A stretch of DNA of 64,000 nt from Hydrocarboniclastica marina (GTDB lineage: Bacteria; Pseudomonadota; Gammaproteobacteria; Pseudomonadales; Oleiphilaceae): positions 2,976,692 to 3,040,691 of the forward strand of contig NZ_CP031093.1 of NCBI RefSeq assembly GCF_004851605.1, written 5' to 3'. The notes under the pieces were generated by a model, which saw only the letters and a program-made list of their open reading frames with translations, made no database searches and had not been told where the DNA came from. Every line of letters begins with the position of its first letter. Positions within the stretch are counted from its first letter, which is position 1. The translations under genes were made by a program, and so were the position numbers. Shown one piece after another: positions 8,988 through 18,990 of this stretch.

Positions 8988-10157
8988 GTGGAGATCTACC
9001 TCGTTGGCGGCGCCGTTCGCGACAGATTACTGGGCAGGCCCGTGCATGACCGTGACTGGGTTGTGGTTGGAGCGACCCCGGAGGAGATGCTCTCTCTGGG
9101 TTACAAGCAGGTTGGCGCCGACTTCCCGGTCTTCCTTCATCCACAGACCCATGAAGAGTATGCCCTGGCCCGTACCGAGCGTAAATCCGGCCAAGGCTAC
9201 CACGGATTCAAGGTCTTCAGTTCCCCTGACGTTACCCTCGAGCAGGACCTTCAGCGACGCGACCTGACGATCAACGCCATGGCTGAAGCCGAAAATGGCA
9301 CTTTAGTCGACCCCTTCAACGGTAAGCAGGACTTGCATCAGCGAATACTGCGCCATGTGTCGCCGGCCTTCGCTGAAGATCCTTTACGTATCCTGCGGGT
9401 CGCAAGGTTTGCTGCCCGGCTTGCGCCGGCAGGATTCACCGTGGCCGCCGAGACACTCGATCTCATGCGCCAGATGGCGCAGCAAGGCGAAGCAGAGCAC
9501 CTCGTCCCGGAACGGATCTGGCAGGAAACCCGGCGGGCATTGCACGAGCAGAGCCCGCGGACCTACTTCGAAGTGCTTCTGCAAAGTGGCGCGCTGGCAT
9601 CGGTAATGCCCGAGCTCTATGCTCTGTTCGAGCCACCGGTTGCCCGGCCCCGTAGCACTGGCGCTGACTCATCAAAACGCGGCGACATGGCCCTGAGGAC
9701 GCTTACCAGTGCAAGCTCTCTGAGTGACGAGACCAGCGTTCGTTTTGCGGCGCTTGCCATGGCGCTCGAGCCCACTGCACTGCAGGCCTTTTGCGATCGC
9801 CTCAAGATCCCTAACGACTGCCGGGAACTGGCGCTCCTTGCCATCCGGCATCATGAGGATGTAGCTCAGGCAGCCGCCCGGGATGCTGGCGCGCTACTGT
9901 CTCTGCTCGATCAGGTCGATGCCTGGCGCCGCCCCGACCGGCTTGAACGGCTGCTCCAGGTCTGCGAGGCCGAGGGCCGGGTTCGCACGGGCGCCGATGA
10001 CTTTCCTTCCGCCGATGTGCTACGTCGTGCGCTCGCTGCTGCCCAGGCGGTGAATGCCAGAACTTTCGTCGATCAGGGCCTTACCGGGAAAGCGGTAGGA
10101 AAGGCTATTGATGAGGAAAGGCTCACGCGAATCCAGCAGCTGATAACCACGGCCTGA
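8988..10157 (+). CDS. cca: CCA tRNA nucleotidyltransferase with degenerate HD region
   Basis: Adds or repairs the 3' CCA of tRNAs using CTP and ATP. The start is GTG at 8988 with GGAG seven bases upstream. The nucleotidyltransferase head shows [13 protein letters not shown] with the metal-binding DRD pair (about residues 21-23), then [10 protein letters not shown] and [16 protein letters not shown], all typical of class II enzymes. The C-terminal part aligns with the HD domain of E. coli Cca ([29 protein letters not shown]). However, the place where HDLGKG should stand reads AMALEPTA, and the preceding histidine is not recognisable. The phosphohydrolase activity is therefore probably lost while CCA addition is intact. 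At 389 aa it is slightly short. Confidence 0.93.
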   Translation: MEIYLVGGAVRDRLLGRPVHDRDWVVVGATPEEMLSLGYKQVGADFPVFLHPQTHEEYALARTERKSGQGYHGFKVFSSPDVTLEQDLQRRDLTINAMAEAENGTLVDPFNGKQDLHQRILRHVSPAFAEDPLRILRVARFAARLAPAGFTVAAETLDLMRQMAQQGEAEHLVPERIWQETRRALHEQSPRTYFEVLLQSGALASVMPELYALFEPPVARPRSTGADSSKRGDMALRTLTSASSLSDETSVRFAALAMALEPTALQAFCDRLKIPNDCRELALLAIRHHEDVAQAAARDAGALLSLLDQVDAWRRPDRLERLLQVCEAEGRVRTGADDFPSADVLRRALAAAQAVNARTFVDQGLTGKAVGKAIDEERLTRIQQLITTA

Positions 10158-10239
10158 GCAGCTTACTAACCACGGCCTGCGCAACCAACCCGCACAGACC
10201 GGTAGCCGATCCGCACGTGATCCTGTTTTCACGCTCCCG

Positions 10240-10245
10240 TATAAT
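10240..10245 (+). promoter_or_regulatory. Consensus -10 box upstream of the thiolase gene
   Basis: TATAAT is a perfect -10 hexamer 34 bp upstream of the thiolase ATG. The candidate -35 at 17-bp spacing (GTGATC, 10217-10222) is weak. This indicates that the thiolase has its own promoter and is not just read through from cca. Confidence 0.55.
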
Positions 10246-10279
10246 ACCCCGGCCCACTAAATCAGACGGAGACTGCCCC

Positions 10280-11458
10280 ATGCGTGATGTCGTCATCGCC
10301 GCAGCAAAACGTACAGCCATCGGCGTTTTCGGTGGAGAACTCGCCACTCTCAGGGCTGACCAGCTTGGATCTGCAGTCATACGCGCCCTGATCGAGGAAA
10401 CTGGCATCGCCGGCACGGATGTGGATGAAGTGATACTGGGCCAGGTACTCACTGCCGGCGCCGGCCAGAACCCAGCCCGCCAGGCATCTATTCGTGCGGG
10501 CCTCCCCGAAGCGGTCCCGGCCATGACCATCAATAAGGTTTGCGGCTCCGGCCTCAAGGCACTGCATTTGGCCACACAGGCAATTCGCTGCGGCGACGCC
10601 GACCTGATCATAGCGGGCGGCCAGGAAAGCATGAGCCTGGCACCCCATGTATTGCCGAATAGCCGCAAGGGTCAGCGCATGGGTAACTGGACGATGGTCG
10701 ACACCATGATTCAGGACGGTCTGTGGGATGCCTTTAACGATTACCACATGGGTATCACCGCAGAAAATATCGTGTCCAAGTACGGCATCAGCCGTGAGGA
10801 ACAGGATGAATTCGCTGCCCAGTCCCAACAAAAGGCAGCCGCGGCAAGGGAATCCGGCAGGTTCGACGACGAGATCGTGCCGGTCGAGGTGCCCCAGCGA
10901 AAAGGCGACCCGGTGCGGGTGTTCCAGGATGAGGGCCCCCGCCCTGGCACAACAGCCGAAGGCCTGGCCAAGATGCGGCCCGCGTTTAGCAAGGACGGCA
11001 CGGTCACTGCGGGCAACGCGTCGTCGCTCAACGACGGTGCTGCCGCTGTGGTGGTGTGTAGCGCTGAAAAAGCGAACGCGCTGGGGTTAACCCCACTTGC
11101 AACGATTCGGGCGTACTCAAATGCTGGCGTTGACCCACAGATCATGGGCACGGGCCCGGTTCCCGCGACGCGCCTTTGTCTGCAGAAAGCAGGCTGGGGG
11201 TTCGGTGACCTGGACCTGATAGAAGCCAATGAGGCGTTCGCCGCCCAATCCATTGCAGTGAACCGGGACCTGGAATGGGATACCAGCAAGGTCAACGTGA
11301 ACGGCGGCGCCATTGCCCTGGGTCACCCCATTGGCGCATCGGGTTGTCGCATTCTTGTAACGCTGGTTCATGAAATGATTCGGCGGGACGTCACCAAAGG
11401 ACTCGCAACGCTCTGTATTGGCGGCGGAATGGGTGTAGCACTGGCGATTGAGCGCTGA
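10280..11458 (+). CDS. Acetyl-CoA C-acetyltransferase (thiolase)
   Basis: Condenses or cleaves acetyl-CoA units, as in beta-oxidation, ketone-body use or polyhydroxyalkanoate precursor synthesis. The 392-aa protein starts [19 protein letters not shown] with CGGAG seven to eight bases upstream; the upstream in-frame extension from 10217 covers the promoter and is not used. Thiolase motifs are complete: the acyl-accepting cysteine in [11 protein letters not shown] (about residue 90), [11 protein letters not shown], the histidine in [14 protein letters not shown], and the second cysteine in TLCIGGGMG. The sequence fits the AtoB/PhaA biosynthetic type. No phaB or phaC is near, so the pathway cannot be fixed from context. 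trmL follows after 11 bp. Confidence 0.93.
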   Translation: MRDVVIAAAKRTAIGVFGGELATLRADQLGSAVIRALIEETGIAGTDVDEVILGQVLTAGAGQNPARQASIRAGLPEAVPAMTINKVCGSGLKALHLATQAIRCGDADLIIAGGQESMSLAPHVLPNSRKGQRMGNWTMVDTMIQDGLWDAFNDYHMGITAENIVSKYGISREEQDEFAAQSQQKAAAARESGRFDDEIVPVEVPQRKGDPVRVFQDEGPRPGTTAEGLAKMRPAFSKDGTVTAGNASSLNDGAAAVVVCSAEKANALGLTPLATIRAYSNAGVDPQIMGTGPVPATRLCLQKAGWGFGDLDLIEANEAFAAQSIAVNRDLEWDTSKVNVNGGAIALGHPIGASGCRILVTLVHEMIRRDVTKGLATLCIGGGMGVALAIER

Positions 11459-11469
11459 CCGGAAACGCC

Positions 11470-11934
11470 GTGATCCACATAGCGCTTTACGAGCCGGAAA
11501 TACCCCCCAACACCGGGAACATTATCCGGCTCTGCGCCAATACCGGCTTTCAACTGCACCTTATAGAACCGTTGGGTTTTCAGGTCGATGACCGCCGACT
11601 GCGCCGGGCGGGGCTGGACTACCGCGAGTTTGCGGACCTCCAGGTGCATGTCAGCTTCGAGGCATTCGTTCGCACAACCTCACCGAAGCGGATATTTGCG
11701 CTGACCACCAAAGGGTCGACGCACTACCACAACGCCCGGTTTGAGGCCGGGGACTGCTTGTTGTTCGGGCCTGAGACTCGCGGTCTTCCCGCTGAGATAC
11801 GCGAAGCCCTGCCGGCAGAACAACGATTGCGGGTACCCATGCGCACGGACAGCCGCAGCCTTAACCTGTCCAACACTGTGGCACTGGTAGCCTACGAAGC
11901 CTGGCGTCAACTCGGTTTTGAGGGGGCCGTCTAG
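11470..11934 (+). CDS. trmL: tRNA (cytidine/uridine-34-2'-O)-methyltransferase TrmL
   Basis: SPOUT-family methyltransferase that 2'-O-methylates the wobble nucleotide of certain leucine tRNAs. The 154-aa protein opens with [20 protein letters not shown], the family signature. It continues with [21 protein letters not shown] and ends with [20 protein letters not shown], the knotted S-adenosylmethionine site. The start is GTG at 11470. It lies 11 bp downstream of the thiolase gene and is convergent with secB; no clear terminator is visible in the 109-bp gap. Confidence 0.93.
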   Translation: MIHIALYEPEIPPNTGNIIRLCANTGFQLHLIEPLGFQVDDRRLRRAGLDYREFADLQVHVSFEAFVRTTSPKRIFALTTKGSTHYHNARFEAGDCLLFGPETRGLPAEIREALPAEQRLRVPMRTDSRSLNLSNTVALVAYEAWRQLGFEGAV

Positions 11935-12043
11935 AAAGGCTGAAGACTCGACAGATTGACGACTGGTCAAGCTACTGACTCTGCGAGTGCATTAAAGAAG
12001 GTTCGGGAGCCGGCTCAGATGACAGCCCGCCCCCGATTTGGGC

Positions 12044-12550
12044 TTAGTGCGGCTGCTTTTCTTCAGCCGCGCCTTGCTCGGCTTGTTCCTGCTGCTTGCG
12101 TTGCAGGGACTGCTGGTAGACCAGGTCAAAGTTGACCGGCGCCAGCATCAGGGACGGGAAGCTGCCACGATTGACCATGCCGTCTACCGTCTCGCGTGCA
12201 TACGGAAACAGCAGGTTGGGACAGTAGGCCCCGAGCATGTGGCCCAGCTGCGCGTCTTCAATGTTCTTGATCATGACCACGCCCGCCTGCTGGACCTCAA
12301 CAATGTAGGCGACCTTTTCTTCGATCTTCGCTGTAATCGACAGCGAAACGACCACCTCATACTGCGTATCACTGATTTTCGTGTACGAGCTGTTCAGATC
12401 CATGCTTACTTTCGGCTGCCAGGTCTGTTGAAAAATCGCTGGCGCGTTGGGGGATTCGAACGAGATATCTTTAACGTAAATTCGCTGAAGCGCGAACTGA
12501 GGTTTAGTGTCGTCGTTCTGCTGAGCAGTTGCATCAGTATTCTCGGCCAT
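12044..12550 (-). CDS. secB: Protein-export chaperone SecB
   Basis: Tetrameric cytoplasmic chaperone that keeps secretory preproteins unfolded and hands them to SecA. The 168-aa protein contains FALQRIYVKDISFESPNAP, TKISDTQYEVVVSLSITAK, and the SecA-contact/central stretch GAYCPNLLFPYARE with GSFPSLMLAPVNFD. The C-terminus is a Gln/Glu-rich tail. GGGAG lies about seven bases before the ATG. The order yibN-grxC-secB on one strand is the same as in E. coli; gpsA, which follows secB there, is replaced here by the convergent trmL. Confidence 0.97.
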   Translation of the reverse strand: MAENTDATAQQNDDTKPQFALQRIYVKDISFESPNAPAIFQQTWQPKVSMDLNSSYTKISDTQYEVVVSLSITAKIEEKVAYIVEVQQAGVVMIKNIEDAQLGHMLGAYCPNLLFPYARETVDGMVNRGSFPSLMLAPVNFDLVYQQSLQRKQQEQAEQGAAEEKQPH

Positions 12551-12644
12551 GATAGCTCCCTGACTTGGAATTGTTAGTGGTTCGGACTGATTATATAACT
12601 CGATTGATACCAGGCAGCGGGAGCAAGCCGTGCGCCAAGTGCTG

Positions 12645-12899
12645 TCAGTCTTCCAGCAGCGCTTGCAGCTGACCCCGGTTGGCTACCTGAAACAGCTCGT
12701 CGCACCCGCCGACGTGCTGGTCGCCTATCCAGATCTGCGGGACCGTCCGCTGGCCCGACTTTTCACGCAACTCGGCGCGGGCGTTGCTGTCTCCGTCAAC
12801 GCCGATTTCCCGGTAAGGGATCTTCTCGGCGTCCAGTAAAGCTTTTGCGCGTATGCAAAATGGGCAGGTGCGCGTTGTATAAATCGTTACCGGTTTCAT
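12645..12899 (-). CDS. grxC: Glutaredoxin 3
   Basis: Small glutathione-dependent dithiol oxidoreductase of 84 aa. The active site is TRTCPFCIRAK with the CPFC pair at about residues 12-15. The glutathione-binding cis-proline loop is RTVPQIWIGDQHVGGCDE. A strong Shine-Dalgarno run (AGGGGGT) precedes the ATG. It is placed between the rhodanese gene and secB on the same strand, the conserved gammaproteobacterial arrangement. Confidence 0.95.
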   Translation of the reverse strand: MKPVTIYTTRTCPFCIRAKALLDAEKIPYREIGVDGDSNARAELREKSGQRTVPQIWIGDQHVGGCDELFQVANRGQLQALLED

Positions 12900-12987
12900 C
12901 GTGACCCCCTGCTGACTCTAACAATCCCTGTGTGACTGCCTCGTTGAAAATTCCCGGCGCTATCGCCCCGACCTCTTGCGAAGTGCT

Positions 12988-13404
12988 TTATTTTTTTACC
13001 AGGGGCAGGTTAGCACCGCGCCAGTCCATTACGCCACCGGAGAGACGGACCACGTTTTCAAATCCGGCGCTACGCAACTGTTTGCTGGCGATACCGGCGT
13101 GCTGCCCTGCCTTGTCCACCAGCACGACCTGCTTATCAGCATGTTTGGTAAGCTCCGACTCACGCTCCTTCAGGGAGGCAACCGGGATATTGATACTCCC
13201 GCGTATGTGGCCTTCACGAAACTCCTTGCGGTCTCGCAGGTCAACCACAACTGCGCCGTCACGGTTCAGAAGCGTTACCAGCTCCTGGGCTGATACCTTA
13301 CGCCCGGCCCGCCGTGTTTCCGAAAGCAGCAGCAGTCCCAACAAAGAAAAGAAGCTGATGACGAGAATATAGTGATTGGTAGCAAACTCGATTACCCGTT
13401 CCAT
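12988..13404 (-). CDS. yibN: Membrane-anchored rhodanese-like protein without the catalytic cysteine
   Basis: YibN-type protein of 138 aa. An N-terminal membrane anchor (about residues 11-28, HYILVISFFSLLGLLLLS) is followed by a single rhodanese domain with VVVDLRDRKEFREGHIRGSIN. The active-site loop reads VVLVDKAGQHAG. The position that carries the sulfur-accepting cysteine in active rhodaneses is aspartate, encoded by GAC, so sulfurtransferase activity is unlikely unless another residue serves. The C-terminal GFENVVRLSGGVMDWRGANLP is well conserved. No strong ribosome-binding site is seen before the ATG. Its neighbours grxC and secB match the E. coli order. Confidence 0.88.
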   Translation of the reverse strand: MERVIEFATNHYILVISFFSLLGLLLLSETRRAGRKVSAQELVTLLNRDGAVVVDLRDRKEFREGHIRGSINIPVASLKERESELTKHADKQVVLVDKAGQHAGIASKQLRSAGFENVVRLSGGVMDWRGANLPLVKK

Positions 13405-13593
13405 TGCGACACCATCTGTAAATTGTGCGCGGAATTATACACAGGCGCCGCGGCGGGTCCTAGCGGGGGTTCGGCCTGAGCCTTCCCTATGCAACCGCGG
13501 ATTGGCCGAGGTCCTGCGGGTTTCCATGGTTCCCCGGCAACCAACACGGTAGAATCGGCGTTTTCGTTTGCATACCGGAGGCATTCCCACGTC

Positions 13594-15144
13594 ATGAGCG
13601 ATACCCGGAAAACCACTGCATTGATCATTCTCGATGGCTGGGGACATCAGGACCCCGCCGAAGATAACGCCATCAGTAACGCTCAAACGCCTTTCTGGGA
13701 CAGTCTCTGGGCGACACGCCCGAAAACCCTGATTCATACATCAGGCATGGCCGTAGGTCTTCCGGAAGGACAAATGGGCAACTCCGAAGTCGGTCATATG
13801 AACCTGGGCGCAGGACGCATTGTCTACCAGAGTTTCACGCGCATAACCAAGGCGATTCAAGACGGCGAGTTCCAGAAGAATGCAGCGCTGACCAACGCCA
13901 TCGATAAGGCAGTAGCTAACGACAAGGCCGTGCACCTGCTAGGGCTGGTCTCTCCCGGCGGGGTTCACAGCCACGAAGACCACCTGCATGCTGCGGCCGA
14001 GCTAGCGGCCAGCCGAGGCGCCAGGCAGGTTTTCGTCCATGCGTTTCTCGACGGCAGGGACACACCGCCACGCAGTGCAAAGAATTCCCTAGACCGGCTC
14101 GATGCCAAACTGCGCGATCTTGGTGTCGGCCGTATCTCGACCATTATCGGGCGCTACTTCGCCATGGACCGGGACAACCGCTGGGACCGTGTCGAAAAGG
14201 CTTATAAGCTGCTGACCGGGGGCGAGGCCGCGTTCACAGCCGACAGCGCGACTGAAGGACTGAAGCAGGCCTATGAGCGCGGCGAAGACGACGAGTTCGT
14301 GCAGGCGACCCGCATCCAGCACGCCGACCATGACGCCGGCGCGATCCGCGACGGCGACGCGGTGCTCTTCATGAATTTCCGGGCCGATCGCGCACGCGAG
14401 ATCACCCGCTGCTTCGTGGAAGGCGACAGTTTCACCGGCTTCACCCGTAAACGACAGCCCAGGCTTGCAGAGTTTGTGATGCTAACCGAATACTCCGCCG
14501 ATCTGGATATACCCTGCGCCTACCCCCCGGCCACGCTGGAAAACGACCTAGGCGCCTACGTCTCGCAACTGGGCAAGACCCAGCTGCGGATTGCTGAAAC
14601 CGAGAAGTATGCCCATGTGACCTTCTTTTTCAGCGGCGGCCGGGAGGCGGTCTACGAAGGTGAGGAGCGTATCCTTGTGCCCTCGCCCAACGTTGCAACC
14701 TACGATCTGCAACCTGAGATGAGCGCGCCGGAGGTAACCGATAAACTGGTCGAAGCGATCAACAGCGGTAAGTTCGACCTGGTCGTCTGCAATTACGCCA
14801 ATGGTGACATGGTCGGCCATACCGGCAATCTCGCCGCCGCCGTCAAGGCCGCCGAATGCATCGACCACTGCCTGCAGCGTATTAACGCTGCGCTCGAAAC
14901 CGTTGGTGGCCAGGCGCTGGTGACGGCCGACCACGGCAATTGCGAGCAGATGGCCGACGCCGGAACGGGTCAGGCTCACACCGCCCATACCAGCGGACCC
15001 GTGCCGTTGGTCTACCTTGGCCCTGCTGACGTCAAGTTCCGCGAGGGCGGCAAGCTCAGCGATGTCGCGCCGACGCTGCTGACTCTGATGAAGCTAGAGC
15101 AGCCACCGGAAATGACCGGTGAATCACTGGTTGAGGCGATCTGA
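13594..15144 (+). CDS. gpmI: 2,3-bisphosphoglycerate-independent phosphoglycerate mutase
   Basis: Manganese-dependent interconversion of 3- and 2-phosphoglycerate. The 516-aa protein starts [17 protein letters not shown], which sets the start at 13594; GGAG lies a rather long 13 bases upstream. Metal and catalytic motifs are present: the phosphorylated serine in [15 protein letters not shown] (about residue 65), [29 protein letters not shown] and [12 protein letters not shown] with [11 protein letters not shown]. It heads a plus-strand run with envC, ctpA and yibQ, equivalent to the E. coli gpmM-envC-yibQ locus. Confidence 0.97.
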   Translation: MSDTRKTTALIILDGWGHQDPAEDNAISNAQTPFWDSLWATRPKTLIHTSGMAVGLPEGQMGNSEVGHMNLGAGRIVYQSFTRITKAIQDGEFQKNAALTNAIDKAVANDKAVHLLGLVSPGGVHSHEDHLHAAAELAASRGARQVFVHAFLDGRDTPPRSAKNSLDRLDAKLRDLGVGRISTIIGRYFAMDRDNRWDRVEKAYKLLTGGEAAFTADSATEGLKQAYERGEDDEFVQATRIQHADHDAGAIRDGDAVLFMNFRADRAREITRCFVEGDSFTGFTRKRQPRLAEFVMLTEYSADLDIPCAYPPATLENDLGAYVSQLGKTQLRIAETEKYAHVTFFFSGGREAVYEGEERILVPSPNVATYDLQPEMSAPEVTDKLVEAINSGKFDLVVCNYANGDMVGHTGNLAAAVKAAECIDHCLQRINAALETVGGQALVTADHGNCEQMADAGTGQAHTAHTSGPVPLVYLGPADVKFREGGKLSDVAPTLLTLMKLEQPPEMTGESLVEAI

Positions 15145-15163
15145 ACAGGAAGCATTCACCCGG

Positions 15164-16396
15164 ATGTCGTTGACAATGCGCACCGCTGCCAAGTCCGGCG
15201 AGGCACCCCCGAAACCCGGAAAACACCTGGGCTCAGCATGCTCGCGGATACCGCGAGGGCTTCTGTCGGTTATGCTCGGTCTGGCATTGTCCGTTCTGGT
15301 ATTGTGCGGTCAGGCTTGGGGCGAGCCCCAGGTATCGCCCCGTCAGCTGGAGCAACTCGAAAAACGCATCCAGGCCGTGAACCGCTGGTTAAACAGTGCG
15401 GAAGAGAACCGCAGCGACCTAACGCGCAAGGTCAAAAGCCTGGAACAGGACATCGGTCGAATAAACAGCCGCCTGCATCGGCTGGGAGAACAGCAGCAAC
15501 AAACGCAAGCCCAACTGGCTACACTCGACCAGGAGGCCGAAACACTTCGTGCCCGGCTTGAGAAGCAGCGCGGCTCGCTGAAAGCCCAGCTACTGAGCGC
15601 GTGGAAGCTCGGTGATGCGCCCGGGCTGAAGGTGCTGTTGAACGAGTCCGACCCCCAGCAGCTATCGCGCCAGATGGCCTACCACGACTACATCAGTCAG
15701 GATGCGGTCGAGCGACTCAACAAGTTCCAGCAGACTTTATCGGCGCTGCGTGAAAATCGCGCCGCCGCGCTCGTCGCACGGAACGAGTTGTCCGAGGCTC
15801 GGGCAACTGCCCAGGCCCAACGCCGCGATCTGGAAGAGCGCCAGGTTGAACGCCGCGAAACCCTGGCTGCACTGGACAAGGAAATCAGGCAGAAAAAAAG
15901 CGAGCTGGAGCGGTTGCAGGCGGACCGCGAGCGTCTGGAGGAGCTTCTTAAGCGAGTGCAAGAAGCGGTGCAGAATCTGGAGCTGCCAGATGAGTCCACG
16001 CCTTTCAGTGCACTTGCAGGCAAGCTGCCACGACCAGCACCCGGCAAGGTCCTGGCGCATTATGGTGAGCCCATGGCCGGCGGTAAACTCCGGCGCAACG
16101 GCACCATAATAGCGGTGAGCGCCGGCGCTGCCATTCGAGCCGTCCACTACGGCCGGGTGGTTTTCTCCGACTGGCTGCGTGGCTTCGGGTTGCTGGTGAT
16201 TCTCGATCACGGCGATGGCTACATGAGCCTGTACGGCCAGAACGACGGACTTCTGAAGAACGTGGGTGACTGGGTCAGCGCCGGGGAAGCCATCGCCCTG
16301 GGAGGTAACAGCGGCGGCAATCCGCCTGGCCTGTACTTTGAGATACGCAAGCATGGCAAACCCATCGACCCCGGCAAATGGCTAGGGAAACAGTAA
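15164..16396 (+). CDS. envC: EnvC-like murein hydrolase activator (degenerate LytM domain)
   Basis: Periplasmic activator of N-acetylmuramoyl-L-alanine amidases during cell separation. After a signal-anchor (about residues 37-53, MLGLALSVLVLCGQAWG) there is a long coiled coil (about residues 60-275) rich in Leu, Glu, Arg and Gln, then a C-terminal M23/LytM domain. The zinc ligands are missing. The first motif reads RRNGTIIAVSAGAAIRAV where active enzymes carry H and D, and the HxH motif is replaced by LYFEIRKHG. This fits a non-catalytic activator, as in E. coli EnvC. ATG at 15164 is chosen because the earlier in-frame ATG at 15119 lies inside gpmI; ATG at 15176 is an alternative. Confidence 0.9.
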   Translation: MSLTMRTAAKSGEAPPKPGKHLGSACSRIPRGLLSVMLGLALSVLVLCGQAWGEPQVSPRQLEQLEKRIQAVNRWLNSAEENRSDLTRKVKSLEQDIGRINSRLHRLGEQQQQTQAQLATLDQEAETLRARLEKQRGSLKAQLLSAWKLGDAPGLKVLLNESDPQQLSRQMAYHDYISQDAVERLNKFQQTLSALRENRAAALVARNELSEARATAQAQRRDLEERQVERRETLAALDKEIRQKKSELERLQADRERLEELLKRVQEAVQNLELPDESTPFSALAGKLPRPAPGKVLAHYGEPMAGGKLRRNGTIIAVSAGAAIRAVHYGRVVFSDWLRGFGLLVILDHGDGYMSLYGQNDGLLKNVGDWVSAGEAIALGGNSGGNPPGLYFEIRKHGKPIDPGKWLGKQ

Positions 16397-16511
16397 ATCC
16401 GGCAAAGCACGGGCAGAAATGGTTTTATTGACCTATTCTGCCATCTTCAGCCAGAGTTAAGCATCAGCCGGGAAACGCCAGTTGCCCCGAACAGGACTAC
16501 AGGACCACTTC

Positions 16512-18023
16512 ATGACAGTCTCCAGTATTCGCTCGCTTGCGCCGTATGCTCTGATAATGGCGCTGGCCTTCTCCGGGACTTCACTCGCGGAGGAACTTGC
16601 TCCCGACAGCTCCCCCGTCGTCGATCCCGACGCACCGGCGGAACGTATCCTGCCGATACCCGAAGGTACACTCGAGGATACCGAAAACGTCGACAAGACC
16701 GCCCAGGATGCTGCCGGCGAGTTGCCGCTCGAACAGCTGCGCAGGTTCGTTGCGATATTCGACCGGATAAAGCGCGCGTATGTTGAGGACGTGTCCGACT
16801 CAGAACTGCTCGACCATGCCATTAACGGCATGCTCAGCGGTCTCGACCCTCACTCTGCGTACCTCAAGTCAGACGAGTTTCACGACCTGGAAGAGAGCAC
16901 ATCCGGTCGCTTCGGCGGCCTCGGCATCGAAGTGGGCATGGAAGACGGCTTCGTCAAGGTCATAGCTCCCATCGATGACACGCCGGCTTCCCGCGCTGGC
17001 ATCCAGCCGGGCGATCTCATCGTCAAGCTCGACGGCGAGACGGTCAAAGGCATGTCGCTGGAGGAGGCCGTTGGCAAGATGCGCGGCGCTCCGGGTACCA
17101 CGATAACCATGACAATTGTCCGGGACGGCGAAAGCGCGCCGATTGAAATCGAAGTTGAGCGGGATGTCGTCAAGGTCACCAGCATCAAATCACGTATGCT
17201 GGACCAGGGCTTTGGCTATATCCGCATCACCCAGTTCCAGGCGACCTCGGGCCCCGATTTCCGCGATGCTATACAACGCCTGCAGAAACACGCGGATGGG
17301 CCCCTGCGAGGCCTCGTGATCGACTTGCGCAATAACCCCGGGGGCGTGCTTCAGGCCTCTGTTGAAATAGCGGATGCACTTATTGACGATGGCCTGTTGG
17401 TCTACACCGAGGGACGGGTCGACGCCAGCAAACTTGAGTTTCGCGCGGAGCCCGGTGATCTGACCCAGGGCATTCCGATTGTTGTTCTGATAAACGGCGG
17501 TTCCGCCTCGGCCTCCGAAATACTGGCAGGTGCCCTGCAGGACCATAAGCGCGGAGTCATCATGGGCACCGAATCGTTTGGCAAGGGTTCGGTACAGACC
17601 GTCATGCCACTTGATGGTGAAACCGCGATCAAGCTGACGACTGCTCGCTACTTTACGCCGAGCGGGCGCTCCATACAGGCGCTCGGTATCGAGCCTGATA
17701 TCGAAGTGAAGTCGGCGAAAATCACTGAAACGCAAAACCAGCCATTCTTCAGCGAAGCTGAGTTGAGTGGCCACCTGACAAACGGCAGTAGCGAGGCTGA
17801 CTCCGAGACCAAGGATAAAAAGAAGGAGGGAAAGAAGCCCGCCCAGAAGAAAGCTGACAGCAAGGATAGCGAAACCGACGAACAGCAGAGCGAGCCTTCC
17901 CTGGTCGACCAGGATTATCAGCTACGTAGTGCGCTGAACCTGCTGAAGGGGCTCGCAATCATGCACCGGACGGACACGCCTGAGCCGGCGTTCGATGGTC
18001 CTGAGGACAACCGGAAACAATGA
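16512..18023 (+). CDS. ctpA: C-terminal processing peptidase, S41 family
   Basis: Periplasmic serine protease that trims or degrades proteins from the C-terminus; related CtpA enzymes control peptidoglycan hydrolases. The 503-aa protein has a signal peptide ending near TSLAEE. A PDZ domain starts around GFVKVIAPIDDTPASRAGIQPGD (residues about 145-225). The S41 core carries the catalytic serine in GGSASASEILAGAL (about residue 332) and the lysine in ESFGKGSVQT (about residue 357). The tail (about residues 425-460) is a charged Lys/Glu linker. The ATG at 16512 has AGGACC upstream. It overlaps yibQ by 4 bp, so the two are translationally coupled. Being beside envC suggests a shared cell-wall role. 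Confidence 0.93.
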   Translation: MTVSSIRSLAPYALIMALAFSGTSLAEELAPDSSPVVDPDAPAERILPIPEGTLEDTENVDKTAQDAAGELPLEQLRRFVAIFDRIKRAYVEDVSDSELLDHAINGMLSGLDPHSAYLKSDEFHDLEESTSGRFGGLGIEVGMEDGFVKVIAPIDDTPASRAGIQPGDLIVKLDGETVKGMSLEEAVGKMRGAPGTTITMTIVRDGESAPIEIEVERDVVKVTSIKSRMLDQGFGYIRITQFQATSGPDFRDAIQRLQKHADGPLRGLVIDLRNNPGGVLQASVEIADALIDDGLLVYTEGRVDASKLEFRAEPGDLTQGIPIVVLINGGSASASEILAGALQDHKRGVIMGTESFGKGSVQTVMPLDGETAIKLTTARYFTPSGRSIQALGIEPDIEVKSAKITETQNQPFFSEAELSGHLTNGSSEADSETKDKKKEGKKPAQKKADSKDSETDEQQSEPSLVDQDYQLRSALNLLKGLAIMHRTDTPEPAFDGPEDNRKQ

Positions 18024-18925
18024 TCGCACGCCCGTTGGCACACACCCTGGCGTTGATTTTGGGACTCAGTCCGGCGTGCTCACTCATGGCCGACACAGCA
18101 GTAGCGGAAGGTCCGCCGCCCACCATCGCGATCATCATTGATGACATGGGCCATCAGAATTCCACAGGCCAGCGTCTGGTGGATCTGGACTTTCCGCTAA
18201 CGCTGGCGTTCCTGCCGTTCCGCCGCCATACGACGACGCTTGCAGAAGCCGGGCATCAGAACCATAAGGAGATCATCCTGCACGCGCCCATGGCCAATAT
18301 GGCGGGTTATGCGCTAGGCCCCGGCGGGCTCGAGGTGGGAATGTCTGCTCAGGCCCTGGGAGAAAGCCTGAGACTTTCCTTGCAGTCGGTCCCCCACGTC
18401 AGTGGCGTCAACAACCACATGGGCAGCCTGATGACTCAGAGCCGGGAAATGATGCGCCCAGTCATGCAGGAATTACGTCGCTATCCGCTCTATTTCGTCG
18501 ATAGTCGGACCATCGCCACCACCGTCGCGGCTGATGTTGCCCTTGAGGAGAAGATCCCAACCCTCAGCCGGGACGTATTCCTCGATCACAGGCAAACCGA
18601 AGACTATGTACACCAGCAATTTCAACTGCTGATTGAAATTGCCCGCCGGAATGGCTCGGCGATAGCAATTGGGCATCCGCACGAAGTCACGGTGAGCTAT
18701 CTGGAAAAACACCTGCCGGAGCTGGATGAGAAGGGTATTGCGGTGGCGACCGTCGGCGCGCTCTGGCGACTGCGAAACCAGCACCGGCCGATGTTTGTCG
18801 ATAAACGACAACCCGTGCATGCCGCTCCGACTGTCGTAGCCAGGCGCGAAGAAGGCCTGGCAGAAGGGATCGAGCTTCTGGTCCGGCCTGTTGTCACCAA
18901 AGGCTCTGCTGAGCTGCCGAATTGA
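18020..18925 (+). CDS. yibQ: Divergent polysaccharide deacetylase, YibQ family
   Basis: Exported protein of 301 aa with a signal peptide (cleavage near residue 25). The NodB-like barrel shows IAIIIDDMGHQNSTGQ with the paired aspartates, FLPFRRHT, HAPMANMAG, VNNHMGSLMTQ, YFVDSRTIATT, and GHPHEVT near the C-terminus. The sugar substrate is unknown for this family, and the usual NodB motifs are altered, hence divergent. Its ATG overlaps the ctpA stop codon (ATGA). It closes the gpmI-envC-ctpA-yibQ operon; no intrinsic terminator is visible before the convergent hisF. Confidence 0.88.
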   Translation: MIARPLAHTLALILGLSPACSLMADTAVAEGPPPTIAIIIDDMGHQNSTGQRLVDLDFPLTLAFLPFRRHTTTLAEAGHQNHKEIILHAPMANMAGYALGPGGLEVGMSAQALGESLRLSLQSVPHVSGVNNHMGSLMTQSREMMRPVMQELRRYPLYFVDSRTIATTVAADVALEEKIPTLSRDVFLDHRQTEDYVHQQFQLLIEIARRNGSAIAIGHPHEVTVSYLEKHLPELDEKGIAVATVGALWRLRNQHRPMFVDKRQPVHAAPTVVARREEGLAEGIELLVRPVVTKGSAELPN

Positions 18926-18990
18926 TGCACGGGCTTGGCGAGCGCCGCTGACCAGCTTCAGCGCCTCCGAACAAAGCCGCTCGTCTATTC

